DNA of 64,000 bases, from positions 1-64,000 of the forward strand of contig JBBFLK010000011.1 in assembly GCA_037479115.1 (NCBI GenBank). Direction: 5' to 3'. Of this stretch, positions 9,196 to 17,885 are shown in pieces. The notes under the pieces are model-generated. The model did not search any database. It was not told the DNA's origin and saw only the letters and a program-made list of their open reading frames with translations. How positions within the stretch are numbered: position 1 is the stretch's first letter; the number at the start of each line of letters is the position of its first letter. The position numbers and the translations under genes are program-made. The stretch comes from Anaerohalosphaeraceae bacterium. GTDB taxonomy: Bacteria > Planctomycetota > Phycisphaerae > Sedimentisphaerales > Anaerohalosphaeraceae.

Positions 9196-9477
9196 ATGGA
9201 TGCGAAAATCGCTCAAAAAGCGGCGGCGGTTCTGAAGGCGGCGGCTCATCCGATTCGCCTTCAGATTATCGAGGCGCTGGCCCACGAGGAGCTTTGCGTG
9301 AACAAGATTATGGAGCGAATCGGCTGTCCGCAGGCCGTGGTCAGCCAGCAGCTGGCCATCCTGCGGGATAAGGATATTCTCGAATGCCGCAGAGAAGGGA
9401 CCAATGTTTTTTACCGCATAAAAAATAAAAACGTGATTCATCTTCTCCATTGTGTTTATAATCATTGTGAGCCCTAA
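9196..9477 (+). CDS. ArsR/SmtB-family transcriptional regulator
   Basis: A 93-residue winged-helix protein. Residues 15-28 (AAAHPIRLQIIEAL) and the recognition helix QAVVSQQLAILRDKDIL are typical of the family. The metal motif ELCVCDL of classical ArsR appears here as ELCVNKI: Cys34 is kept but the second Cys is Asn36. Other cysteines are at 44, 64, 86 and 91, so an arsenite site of the classic kind is unlikely. A thiol, persulfide or redox sensor using Cys34 with a C-terminal Cys (86 or 91) is an inference from the neighbouring CoA-disulfide reductase/rhodanese. GGGG about 8 bases upstream supports the ATG at 9196 rather than the upstream start at 9169. It probably represses itself and the operon downstream through 9138-9163. 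Confidence 0.88.
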   Translation: MDAKIAQKAAAVLKAAAHPIRLQIIEALAHEELCVNKIMERIGCPQAVVSQQLAILRDKDILECRREGTNVFYRIKNKNVIHLLHCVYNHCEP

Positions 9478-9498
9478 TTCCATCATGGAGGCAAACAA

Positions 9499-11196
9499 AT
9501 GAGTCGCAAGGTTGTGATTGTCGGAGGAGTAGCGGGCGGGGCTACGGCGGCGGCACGGCTTCGCCGTCTCGATGAACAAGCCGAAATCATCCTTCTCGAA
9601 CGTGGACCGTATATTTCCTTTGCCAACTGCGGGCTGCCGTATTATTTGGGGCGAACGATTGCCAATCGCCAGGATTTGCTTCTGCAGACGCCGGAAAGTT
9701 TCTCCAAGCGGTATCGTGTTGATGTCCGGGTTCAGCAGGAGGCCGTTCGAATCGAACGGGAAAACAGGCAACTCGAGATTCTGGACCGCCGCACAGGCCG
9801 GTCCTACAAAGAATCCTATGATTATTTAATCCTTTCTCCCGGGGCCGAACCGTTCCGACCGCCGATTCCCGGAATCAATTCGAAACGGATTTTTACCCTG
9901 CGCACAGTTCCGGATGTGGATGCGATTGATTCGTTTATTCAGTCAAACCGTCCGAAGCGTGCTGTGATTGTCGGCGGAGGATATATCGGACTGGAAATGG
10001 CGGAAAATCTTCGTCAGCGCGGACTGCTGACGGCTGTTGTGGAACTGGCCCCCTCGGTTTTGCCCGCCGCCATGGACCCGGAGATGGCGTTCTATCTGCA
10101 GGAACACTTGCAGCAGCAGAATGTGGCCTTGTGGCTCAATGACGGCGTTGCGGCTTTTGAGGAAACGGCCGATGCTCTTCGCGTGCGTCTGAAATCCGGG
10201 ATGCTTTTGCAGTGCGACTTTGCCATTTTATCAGTCGGCGTCAAGCCGGAAGTAAAACTGGCCAAAGAGGCCGGTTTGAAACTGGGGGTTTTGGGGGGAA
10301 TTGAGGTGTCAGACACCCTGCAAACGAGTGACCCGTCAATTTATGCGATTGGTGATGCAATCGAGGTAAGACATCCGGTTCTTGGCGGAGCGGCTTTGAT
10401 ACCGCTGGCCGGCCCGGCCAACAAGCAGGGACGGATGGCGGCCGACAACATCTGCGGTCTGAATCGCAGGTACGCCGGCTCCATCGGAACCGGTATTTTG
10501 AAGGTCTTTGACCTGACGGCGGCGATGACGGGGGCCGCCGAAGCGGCTCTGAAAAAGGCAGGGATAGACTATGAGAAAATCTACCTGCATCCGGCTCATC
10601 ATGCGGGCTATTATCCTGGAGCCGCTCCTCTGCATATCAAGGTTTTGTTCAGCAGGCCGGACGGGCGGATTTTGGGCGCCCAGATTGTCGGCCGCGAGGG
10701 CGTGGATAAGCGGATCGACCTGCTGGCGGTCGCAGTGCAAAAGCGGATGACCGTTTATGACCTGATGGACTTTGAATTGGCGTATGCGCCGCCGTACGGC
10801 AGCGGCAAAGACCCCATCAATATGGTCGGGTTTGTCGGGGCCAATGTGCTGGACGGCACAATGCCGCTGGCGCATTTTGAAGACCTGAAAGAGGGGGATT
10901 TGGTTCTCGATGTCCGCACGGACGGAGAGTGGAAGCGAGGTCATGTCCCGGGCGCTGTCCATATTCCGCTGGATGAATTGCGGCAGCGTCTGAGCGAGCT
11001 GCCCAAAGACCGCACGATTTATCCCTATTGCGGCGTCGGAGTGCGCAGTTATGCCGCCACGCGGATTCTCCTGCAGAATGGTTTTGATGTGCGCAATCTG
11101 AGCGGCGGATACCAGACCTGGTGTTCGATTGCCCGCCGGCATCCGGCGGATTCCCAAACAGCCAAGCAGTTAAAAGAAGAGTTTTGTGTTGTCTGA
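9499..11196 (+). CDS. CoA-disulfide reductase / NADH oxidase-like flavoprotein fused to rhodanese
   Basis: A 565-residue cytoplasmic flavoenzyme. The N-terminal FAD fold (VVIVGGVAGGATAAARLRR), the catalytic Cys44 in FANCGLPYY, an NAD-binding GGGYIGLEMAENL near residue 155 and the family dimerisation domain place it in the CoA-disulfide reductase group. A C-terminal rhodanese domain (about 460-555) has its active Cys511 in YCGVGVRSY. Such fusions are known to reduce CoA-persulfide, polysulfide or CoA-disulfide with NAD(P)H. GGAGG 8 bases before the ATG fixes the start. It follows the ArsR-type gene by 21 bases, so the two are probably co-transcribed. The exact sulfur substrate cannot be read from sequence. 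Confidence 0.9.
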   Translation: MSRKVVIVGGVAGGATAAARLRRLDEQAEIILLERGPYISFANCGLPYYLGRTIANRQDLLLQTPESFSKRYRVDVRVQQEAVRIERENRQLEILDRRTGRSYKESYDYLILSPGAEPFRPPIPGINSKRIFTLRTVPDVDAIDSFIQSNRPKRAVIVGGGYIGLEMAENLRQRGLLTAVVELAPSVLPAAMDPEMAFYLQEHLQQQNVALWLNDGVAAFEETADALRVRLKSGMLLQCDFAILSVGVKPEVKLAKEAGLKLGVLGGIEVSDTLQTSDPSIYAIGDAIEVRHPVLGGAALIPLAGPANKQGRMAADNICGLNRRYAGSIGTGILKVFDLTAAMTGAAEAALKKAGIDYEKIYLHPAHHAGYYPGAAPLHIKVLFSRPDGRILGAQIVGREGVDKRIDLLAVAVQKRMTVYDLMDFELAYAPPYGSGKDPINMVGFVGANVLDGTMPLAHFEDLKEGDLVLDVRTDGEWKRGHVPGAVHIPLDELRQRLSELPKDRTIYPYCGVGVRSYAATRILLQNGFDVRNLSGGYQTWCSIARRHPADSQTAKQLKEEFCVV

Positions 11197-11220
11197 TTGG
11201 AGAAGCGGAAAGGAGCAGCG

Positions 11221-14073
11221 ATGGAACTGAAGGACAAAATCATTGCTTTTTCGGCGGACCATCCGAAATGGATTACCTGGACGATGGTTCTGTTTACGCT
11301 TGCCTGTGCTGTGATGATTCCGATGATTCGGGTGGATACAGACCCGGAGAATATGCTTTCTTCGGATGAACCGGTTCGGGTTTTTCACAATCAGACCAAA
11401 CAGCGGTTTGACTTAAGCGACATTGTGGTACTGGGGGTCATCAATGAAACACATCCGGCCGGGGTGTTTAATGCGGCCACGCTGAACCGTGTGTATGAAC
11501 TGACGGAATTTGCCCGGACGCTGCGGTGGGAGGACCCGAAAAATCCCGGCAAACAGGTCGGTGTGGTGGAAGTGGACATCATTGCTCCTTCGCTGATAGA
11601 CCACATCGAAGGGGGCGGCGGGATGGTGCGGTTTGAATGGCTGATGCCGCAGCCGCCGAAGACGGACCAGGAAGCGCTGGAAATCCGCGAGAAGGTGATG
11701 TCCAATCAGCTCCTTCGCGGCACAATGGTCTCCGAGGACGGCAAGGCGCTGATGCTGCTTTTGCCGCTGACGGACAAACACCTCAGTTATCGCGTCTATT
11801 CGGCCCTGAATAAGAAGATTGCGCAGCTGCGCGGAACCGAATCGTATCATATTACCGGTCTGCCGGTGGCGGAGGATACGTTCGGGGTGGAGATGTTCAT
11901 TCAGATGGCGGTCTCTGCACCGCTGGCGATGGTGACGATTTTTCTTCTGATGCTGCTGTTCTTCCGCAAACTGGTGCTGATTCTGTCGCCGATGATAATC
12001 GCGATGGTGTCGGTGATTACGACGATGGGGCTTCTCATCGGGTTCGGGTATCCGGTTCATATTATGAGCTCGATGATTCCCATCTTTCTGATGCCGATAG
12101 CGGTGGTCGATTCCGTGCATATTTTGTCGGAGTTTTTTGACCGCTATACCCAAGAAAAAGGCCGCCGACAGACCATTTTGGAAGTGATGCATGTTCTGTT
12201 TGTACCGATGCTGTACACCTCGCTGACCTCGGCGGCGGGATTTCTGTCGCTGGCTTTGACGCCGATTCCGCCGGTGCAGGTATTCGGCGTGTTTGTGTCG
12301 GTCGGGATTATGATTGCCTGGGTCTTTACCGTGACGTTTGTACCGGCTTATGTGATGCTGCTTCCGGAGCGAACCCTGGCGAATTTCGGTCTGGCGGTGC
12401 ATCAGGAAGAGGCCCAGACGTGGCTGACGCGGCTTTTGGCCCGGACCGGACGAATGACTGTGCGGCAGGCCAAGCCGATTCTGGCGGTGCTGGTGCTGCT
12501 GTCAGCAGGGGCCGTGTACGGCATTACACAGATTGTCATCAACGACAATCCGGTCAAATGGTTCTCCAAACGTCATCCGATACGGCAGGCCGATATCGCC
12601 CTGAATGAACATTTCGGCGGCACGTATATGGCTTATCTGGTGCTTCGAAGTCCGGATGAACATCCGGCCCAGGCGGACTTTGTTCAGGAAGTCCAGGAGC
12701 GGCTCCGGCAGCTTGCGGAGCACCGCAAAGATGAAGAGCCGTCCATTGAAAAAGCCGCGGTGTCGGCTGGGAACAAACTGCAGGAACTGGCGGCCAACGG
12801 TTCAACGGCAACAGCCCTGATGGAAGAGATGATTCGCTTTGCTCAGACCCGAATGGAGCAGGCCTCGGACCAGGATTTTTACGGCTGGCAGGAACTGGAG
12901 GCCTTTTTCGGGGTGGAGCGGGAGCGGCTTCGGCCGTTCAAACGGCCGGAGGTTCTGGTCTGGATGAAAGGGCTCCAAACCCATCTGGAGAAGGCCGGCC
13001 TGGTCGGCAAGAGCAATTCGATTGCGGATATTGTGATGAAGGTCAATCAGGAACTGGTGGACGGCCGACCGGAAAGTTTCCGGGTTCCGGAGAAAGTCGA
13101 ACAGGTCGCCGAATGTCTGATTCAGTACCAGAACAGCCATCGTCCGCAGGATTTGTGGCACATGGTCACGCAGGAGATGACCGAAGCGGTTATCTGGATG
13201 CAGCTGACCAGCGGCGACAACCGGGATATGGAGCGGGTGGTACGGGCGGTGGAGGAATACTGGAAGAACAGTCCGCCGCCGATTGCGCTGGAGCATCAGT
13301 GGGCGGGGCTGACGTATATCAATATCATCTGGCAGAACAAGATGGTCTGGGGAATGCTCCAGTCGTTCCTCGGGAGCTTTCTGGTGGTCTTTATTATGAT
13401 GGCGATTCTGTTCCGTTCCGTGCTGTGGGGTCTGATTTGTATGATTCCGCTGACCATCACGATAGTGATGATATACGGTCTGATCGGCTGGCTGGGCAAG
13501 GATTATGATATGCCTGTGGCGGTGCTCAGCGCCCTGACGCTCGGGATGGCGGTGGATTTTGCCATTCATTTTCTCGAACGGGCGCGGGAGCATTACCGAA
13601 AGGTTGGGTCGTGGGAGAAAGTGTCCGAAGAAATGTTCGGCGAACCGGCCCGGGCCATTACCCGCAATGTGCTGGTGATTGCCATCGGCTTTCTGCCGCT
13701 GCTGGCGGCTCCGCTGGTGCCGTATAAGACCGTGGGCATCTTTCTGTGTGCGATTATGGCTCTCTCGGGTGTGGTGACGCTGCTGGTGCTGCCGGCTTTG
13801 CTGAAAATCGGCGAAAAAGTCCTGTTCCGCCCGGTTGCTCAGCCGGTCGGTCCGGCCTGCAACTGCGGATTCTGTCTGATTCTTTCGATTTCAACGGTGG
13901 TCTTGATCGCTCTGAATGTGCACCAATACTGGCAGGTCGGGGTCGGAAAACTCACCTGGATCAGTCTGGGCCTGATTCCGCTGCTGGCTCTGACCTGCGG
14001 GCTTCTGTCCCGCCGGCAGGCCTGCCGGATGAGTGAACCGAAAAATGCTGTTTCTTCTGAAGAAGGGAGGTAA
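11221..14073 (+). CDS. RND-superfamily (MMPL/SSD type) exporter
   Basis: A 950-residue inner-membrane protein built from two repeats. Each has one N-terminal helix, a large periplasmic domain and a five-helix bundle (helices near residues 20-40, 220-420, 425-445, 720-870). The TM4-type segments contain SSMIPIFLMPIAVVDSVHI and ALTLGMAVDFAIHFLERA, matching the DxxxH/E sterol-sensing-like RND exporters (COG1033) rather than AcrB. The second periplasmic loop is rich in charged helices. AGGAG six bases before the ATG at 11221 supports this start over the TTG at 11197. It probably exports a hydrophobic envelope component with the LolA-like and outer-membrane proteins encoded just downstream. The substrate is unknown. 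Confidence 0.87.
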   Translation: MELKDKIIAFSADHPKWITWTMVLFTLACAVMIPMIRVDTDPENMLSSDEPVRVFHNQTKQRFDLSDIVVLGVINETHPAGVFNAATLNRVYELTEFARTLRWEDPKNPGKQVGVVEVDIIAPSLIDHIEGGGGMVRFEWLMPQPPKTDQEALEIREKVMSNQLLRGTMVSEDGKALMLLLPLTDKHLSYRVYSALNKKIAQLRGTESYHITGLPVAEDTFGVEMFIQMAVSAPLAMVTIFLLMLLFFRKLVLILSPMIIAMVSVITTMGLLIGFGYPVHIMSSMIPIFLMPIAVVDSVHILSEFFDRYTQEKGRRQTILEVMHVLFVPMLYTSLTSAAGFLSLALTPIPPVQVFGVFVSVGIMIAWVFTVTFVPAYVMLLPERTLANFGLAVHQEEAQTWLTRLLARTGRMTVRQAKPILAVLVLLSAGAVYGITQIVINDNPVKWFSKRHPIRQADIALNEHFGGTYMAYLVLRSPDEHPAQADFVQEVQERLRQLAEHRKDEEPSIEKAAVSAGNKLQELAANGSTATALMEEMIRFAQTRMEQASDQDFYGWQELEAFFGVERERLRPFKRPEVLVWMKGLQTHLEKAGLVGKSNSIADIVMKVNQELVDGRPESFRVPEKVEQVAECLIQYQNSHRPQDLWHMVTQEMTEAVIWMQLTSGDNRDMERVVRAVEEYWKNSPPPIALEHQWAGLTYINIIWQNKMVWGMLQSFLGSFLVVFIMMAILFRSVLWGLICMIPLTITIVMIYGLIGWLGKDYDMPVAVLSALTLGMAVDFAIHFLERAREHYRKVGSWEKVSEEMFGEPARAITRNVLVIAIGFLPLLAAPLVPYKTVGIFLCAIMALSGVVTLLVLPALLKIGEKVLFRPVAQPVGPACNCGFCLILSISTVVLIALNVHQYWQVGVGKLTWISLGLIPLLALTCGLLSRRQACRMSEPKNAVSSEEGR

Positions 14074-14076
14074 AAT

Positions 14077-14265
14077 ATGACGGTGGAACGAATGCTGCGC
14101 GGGATTGCAGGGTTTTTTGTCCTGCTGAGTGTCGGGCTGGCGGTTGTGCACAGCCTGTACTGGCTCTGGTTTACGGCCTTTGTGGGAGCCAATCTCCTGC
14201 AGTCGGCCATTACCAATTGGTGTCCGATGATGACCTTCCTGCGAAAACTTGGAATTCGAGGATAG
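14077..14265 (+). CDS. YgaP-like (DUF2892) two-helix membrane peptide
   Basis: A 62-residue protein with two hydrophobic helices (about 10-30 and 30-48), beginning MTVERMLRGIAGFFVLLSV. This matches the transmembrane domain that is attached to, or sits beside, rhodanese domains in YgaP-type proteins. GGGAGG lies 8 bases upstream, inside the end of the RND gene, and the two genes are 3 bases apart. Its presence near a rhodanese fusion suggests a membrane partner for sulfur transfer. That role is inferred from family context only. Confidence 0.8.
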   Translation: MTVERMLRGIAGFFVLLSVGLAVVHSLYWLWFTAFVGANLLQSAITNWCPMMTFLRKLGIRG

Positions 14266-14278
14266 AAAGGAGAATGCG

Positions 14279-15112
14279 ATGAAAGCACTCGTATGTTGGC
14301 TGACGGTTCTGCTGACGGCCGGTTTGGCGGTTTTGCCGGCGGCGGCTCAGGAAGCAGAGGCGGTCCCTTCCGTCGATGAGATTGTTCAGCGGGCTAACCA
14401 TATGGCCTATTATCAGGGGCTGGACGGCAAGAGCACCGTATCGATGAAGATTACCGACAAAAACGGCAATGTCCGCACCCGGGAGTTTATCATCCTGCGC
14501 AAAAACGGCGACGGCGGCAATCAGAAATATTTCGTGTATTTCCTGCAGCCGCCGGATGTGCGGAGGATGGTCTTTATGGTGCACAAGTTTGCCGCTCTCA
14601 ACAAAGATGATGACCGCTGGCTTTACCTGCCCTCGCTGGACCTGGTTAACCGCATCGCCGCCTCGGATAAGCGAACCAGCTTCGTCGGCTCTGATTTTCT
14701 CTACGAAGACGTTTCCGGACGCAGTCTGGAGGAAGATGTCCACGAGCTGGCTCAGGTGACCGAGGAGCGGTTTCTTATTAAGAATACGCCGAAAAATCCG
14801 GCCTCTGTCGAGTTTTCCTACTTCACGGTGGAAATCGACCGCAAGACCTATATGCCGATGAAGATGGAATATTTCGACAAAAGCGGTACTCTGTACCGGG
14901 TCATCGAGGCCAAAAAGGTTGAGCCGATTTCCGCCAAAGAAGGTGACCGGCAGGTGGAGTATCTGACGGTGACTGAATCGGTCGTCAAAGACCTCAAAAC
15001 CGGCAGCACGACGGAAATGAAGTTCAGCAATGTTCAGTATAATCTGGGCCTGAATGACGATTTGTTTACGGAACGCTATCTGCGGCGTCCGCCGCGGGAG
15101 GCGATGCGATGA
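14279..15112 (+). CDS. LolA-like outer-membrane lipoprotein-sorting protein
   Basis: A 277-residue periplasmic protein with a signal peptide (1-23, cut near AAAQEAE), followed by a LolA/LppX-like beta fold. The segment DDDRWLYLPSLDLVNRIAASD and YFTVEIDRKTYMPMKMEYFDKSG are typical of the family usually annotated as outer membrane lipoprotein-sorting protein and paired with RND exporters of the MMPL type. GAAAGGAG six bases upstream supports the ATG at 14279. The gene overlaps the next by ATGA, so the two are translationally coupled. It probably accepts or carries a hydrophobic substrate between the RND pump and the outer membrane. Confidence 0.85.
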   Translation: MKALVCWLTVLLTAGLAVLPAAAQEAEAVPSVDEIVQRANHMAYYQGLDGKSTVSMKITDKNGNVRTREFIILRKNGDGGNQKYFVYFLQPPDVRRMVFMVHKFAALNKDDDRWLYLPSLDLVNRIAASDKRTSFVGSDFLYEDVSGRSLEEDVHELAQVTEERFLIKNTPKNPASVEFSYFTVEIDRKTYMPMKMEYFDKSGTLYRVIEAKKVEPISAKEGDRQVEYLTVTESVVKDLKTGSTTEMKFSNVQYNLGLNDDLFTERYLRRPPREAMR

Positions 15113-16377
15113 AAACAATTTCGGGAGGATGTGCAGCGGCAGTCTTGCTCTGGACAATTGCGGCGGCAAACGGCGAAGAAGTACAGAAACAGTCGTTTTG
15201 GAGTCAATGGGCTCCGCCGGAGGTGCACGGCTTCTGGGAGGCCCGCGGCGGCTATCGCCTGCAGAATGACCGCTATCAGAAGGATATGTCCGTGATGGAA
15301 ACCCGCTTCCAGCTGGATTTGTTTACTTATAGCGACTGGGCGGAGTTTAAATACAAAGGCGATGTCTTTGGGGACTGGGTTCAGGAAAAGGGCCGCTACC
15401 AGACACGTGAGACGTGGATGTTTTTCCGTCCGAGCGACTGGATGGATGTCAAAGTGGGCCGCCAGGTCCTCACCTGGGGCACAGGGGATATGCTGTTTAT
15501 CAACGACCTGTTTCCTAAAGACTGGGAGTCCTTCTTTATCGGGCGCGATGTGGAATACCTGAAAGCCCCTTCCGATGCGGTCAAAGTGAGCTTCTTCCAT
15601 GATTGGGCGAATCTGGATATCGTTTATACACCCCAGTTTGACAGTGATCGGTTCATCCGAGGCGAGGGAATCTCATACTGGAATTCGACTCTTGGAAGAA
15701 CGGCCGGGGAGGATGTGCACATTCATACTGACAAGCCCGACCGCTGGTTCCGGGATGATGAAGTTGCCCTGCGGTTGTACAAAAACATCAATAATTACGA
15801 GTTTGCCTTGTACGGCTATCACGGGTTCTGGAAAAGTCCTGCCGGGCAGAATGCGGCCGGTCTGGCCACGTTTCCGGATTTGAATGTGTACGGTGCCAGC
15901 GTCCGCGGCCAGGTCGGCAAAGGCATCGGGAATGCGGAAATCGGCTATTATCAGTCGCGTGATGATGAAAACGGCGATGACCCGATGACGGCCAACTCTG
16001 AGATGCGGTATCTGCTCGGCTATACGCAGGAAATCGGCACGGATTTCACGGCCGGACTGCAGTATTATGTGGAGCAAATGCTCGATTATGACGCCTACAA
16101 ACAGTCGCCGGGGATGACGCGGGATGAGTTTCGCCATGTTCTGACGCTGCGGCTGACGAAACTGCTGATGAACCAGAACCTGACGCTTTCTTTCTTTGGG
16201 TATTATTCGCCCTCCGACAAGGATGCCTATCTGCGGCCGAATGTGCACTACAAAGCCAGCGACCGCTGGTCAATGGAAATGGGGTCCAATATCTTTTTCG
16301 GCGACTATCGAAACACCTTTTTCGGGCAGTTTCGAGACAACACAAATCTTTATGCAGCAATTCGTTATAGTTTTTAG
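15109..16377 (+). CDS. Outer-membrane beta-barrel protein of the exporter operon (DUF1302-like)
   Basis: A 422-residue protein with a signal peptide (1-22). Alternating hydrophobic and polar strands rich in Trp, Tyr and Phe run to a final aromatic residue (LYAAIRYSF), the mark of an outer-membrane barrel. Segments such as VKVGRQVLTWGTGDMLFINDLFPKDW resemble the DUF1302/alginate-export-like barrels often found with MMPL-type RND and LolA-like genes. Its start codon overlaps the stop of the preceding gene (ATGA at 15109-15112). It is likely the outer-membrane partner of the exporter; a precise family match needs a profile search. A short hairpin (16389-16402) follows the stop and may end the operon weakly. 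Confidence 0.8.
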   Translation: MKTISGGCAAAVLLWTIAAANGEEVQKQSFWSQWAPPEVHGFWEARGGYRLQNDRYQKDMSVMETRFQLDLFTYSDWAEFKYKGDVFGDWVQEKGRYQTRETWMFFRPSDWMDVKVGRQVLTWGTGDMLFINDLFPKDWESFFIGRDVEYLKAPSDAVKVSFFHDWANLDIVYTPQFDSDRFIRGEGISYWNSTLGRTAGEDVHIHTDKPDRWFRDDEVALRLYKNINNYEFALYGYHGFWKSPAGQNAAGLATFPDLNVYGASVRGQVGKGIGNAEIGYYQSRDDENGDDPMTANSEMRYLLGYTQEIGTDFTAGLQYYVEQMLDYDAYKQSPGMTRDEFRHVLTLRLTKLLMNQNLTLSFFGYYSPSDKDAYLRPNVHYKASDRWSMEMGSNIFFGDYRNTFFGQFRDNTNLYAAIRYSF

Positions 16378-16448
16378 AGGTGTGAAGTACCCCTGTCGGG
16401 GTTTCAATGGGCTGAGCGGTGAACCTTTCTTTTTTTTCAAAGAAATGT

Positions 16449-16490
16449 TATAATAGAGAAAGAAAAGAAGAGGTTGTTTGTGGAGGTGAT
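16449..16490 (+). promoter_or_regulatory. -10 box and strong ribosome site for hflX
   Basis: A consensus TATAAT lies at 16449-16454 with no clear -35 box. GGAGGTGAT at 16482-16490 is nearly the full anti-16S complement, which explains how the downstream TTG at 16501 can serve as start. Confidence 0.7.
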
Positions 16491-16500
16491 TTAGCGGGAA

Positions 16501-17823
16501 TTGGAAAAAATCAGAGAGCATATCAAGGTCCAGCAGGAACGCGCCATTCTTGTCGGGGCCTATCCAAAGGATAAAAACGGTCAAAAGAAAAATGATAATT
16601 TGGCGGAATTGACGGCCTTGGCGGAGAGTGCCGGGGCGATCGTCGTAGGCCGTCTGCAGCAGCGGCTCAGCCGCATCAATCCCTCAACCTATATCGGAAA
16701 AGGCAAAGCCGAATACCTTTCCCAAAAGGTCCAGGAAACCCAGGCCAATCTGGTTATCTTTGACAACGACCTGACACCCGGGCAGATTCGGGAGCTCGAA
16801 AAAATCGTCAAAGTGCGGGTTCTGGACCGCAGTGAACTGATTCTGGATATCTTCGCCACACGGGCACAGACCAAACAGGCGAAGCTTCAGGTGGAACTGG
16901 CCCAGCTCGAATACACCTATCCCCGTCTGACGCGGATGTGGAGCCATCTGGATAACGTGGCCGGCGCGGGGGGCGGTACGGCGGCCGGTGCGGTCGGCGG
17001 CATCGGCACACGCGGTACCGGCGAAAAGCAGCTCGAAATCGACCGCCGACTCGTCAGCAAACGCATTACAGAGCTCAGGCGGGAACTGGCCGAGATTGAC
17101 CGGCGGATTCTGCGGGAAATCGCCGGCCGAAAAGACTTTTTCAAGATTTGCCTGGTGGGCTATACCAATGCGGGCAAGAGCACCCTTCTGAATGCTTTGA
17201 CGGGGGCTGATGTGCTCGTGGAGGACCGACTTTTCGCGACGCTGGATACCCGCACCCGCAAGTGGCGGATTGACGGCGGTCTGGAGGTGCTTTTGAGCGA
17301 TACCGTCGGGTTTGTCAGCAAACTGCCGCATCATTTGGTTGCATCCTTTAAGGCCACACTCGAAGAGGCCGTCCACGCCGACCTGCTGCTTCACGTGGCG
17401 GATGCCTCCAGCCCCGAGGCCTTTGAACAGATTCGCAGTGTCCAGACTGTTTTGGAGGAAATCGGCTGCGGCGGCAAACCGGTTCTGCTGCTGCTGAACA
17501 AGTGCGACCGAATCGCCGACGGAGGGCTGTTTGATTCTCTTCAGTCGGTTTATCCGGATGCCCTGTGCATTTCGGCCCGCTCCGGCCTGAATCTGGATTT
17601 GCTGGCGCAGCGGGTTCTGGATTATGTCAAAGGACAGAATATCTATATCCGCCTGCGCTGCGGGGCGTCCGAAGGCAAAATCATTGCTTTTCTGCGGACG
17701 CATGCGGCGGGGCTGAAAGAATCCTACGACGAGCAGGGGGTGCTTCTGGAAGGGTGGCTGGGCCGTAATCAGCTGCCTCATCTGCGTCATTTGGGAGCCC
17801 AACCCGAAGAAATCTGCCTCTGA
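16501..17823 (+). CDS. hflX: GTPase HflX
   Basis: A 440-residue ribosome-associated GTPase that splits or rescues stalled ribosomes. The HflX N-terminal domain (ERAILVGAYPKD, then STYIGKGKAEYL near residue 60 and FDNDLTPGQIRELEK) is followed by the Gly-rich loop (about 157-178) and the G domain: G1 GYTNAGKST near 220-228, G3 DTVGFVSKLPHHLVASF, G4 NKCD. Length and order are normal. The start is a TTG: an in-frame stop lies just upstream, there is no earlier ATG, and the GGAGGTGAT site is well placed. gpsA follows after 62 bases. Confidence 0.95.
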   Translation: MEKIREHIKVQQERAILVGAYPKDKNGQKKNDNLAELTALAESAGAIVVGRLQQRLSRINPSTYIGKGKAEYLSQKVQETQANLVIFDNDLTPGQIRELEKIVKVRVLDRSELILDIFATRAQTKQAKLQVELAQLEYTYPRLTRMWSHLDNVAGAGGGTAAGAVGGIGTRGTGEKQLEIDRRLVSKRITELRRELAEIDRRILREIAGRKDFFKICLVGYTNAGKSTLLNALTGADVLVEDRLFATLDTRTRKWRIDGGLEVLLSDTVGFVSKLPHHLVASFKATLEEAVHADLLLHVADASSPEAFEQIRSVQTVLEEIGCGGKPVLLLLNKCDRIADGGLFDSLQSVYPDALCISARSGLNLDLLAQRVLDYVKGQNIYIRLRCGASEGKIIAFLRTHAAGLKESYDEQGVLLEGWLGRNQLPHLRHLGAQPEEICL

Positions 17824-17885
17824 GCGGTCCGTTAAACCAGGGAACATTTCTTGCCAAACACCGTTTTGTATGCTTTACTGTCGGT

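Noticed and set aside
16389-16402. Short hairpin ACCCC-TGTC-GGGGT as a terminator
   Set aside because: The stem is only five pairs with no immediate T run; too weak to list alone.
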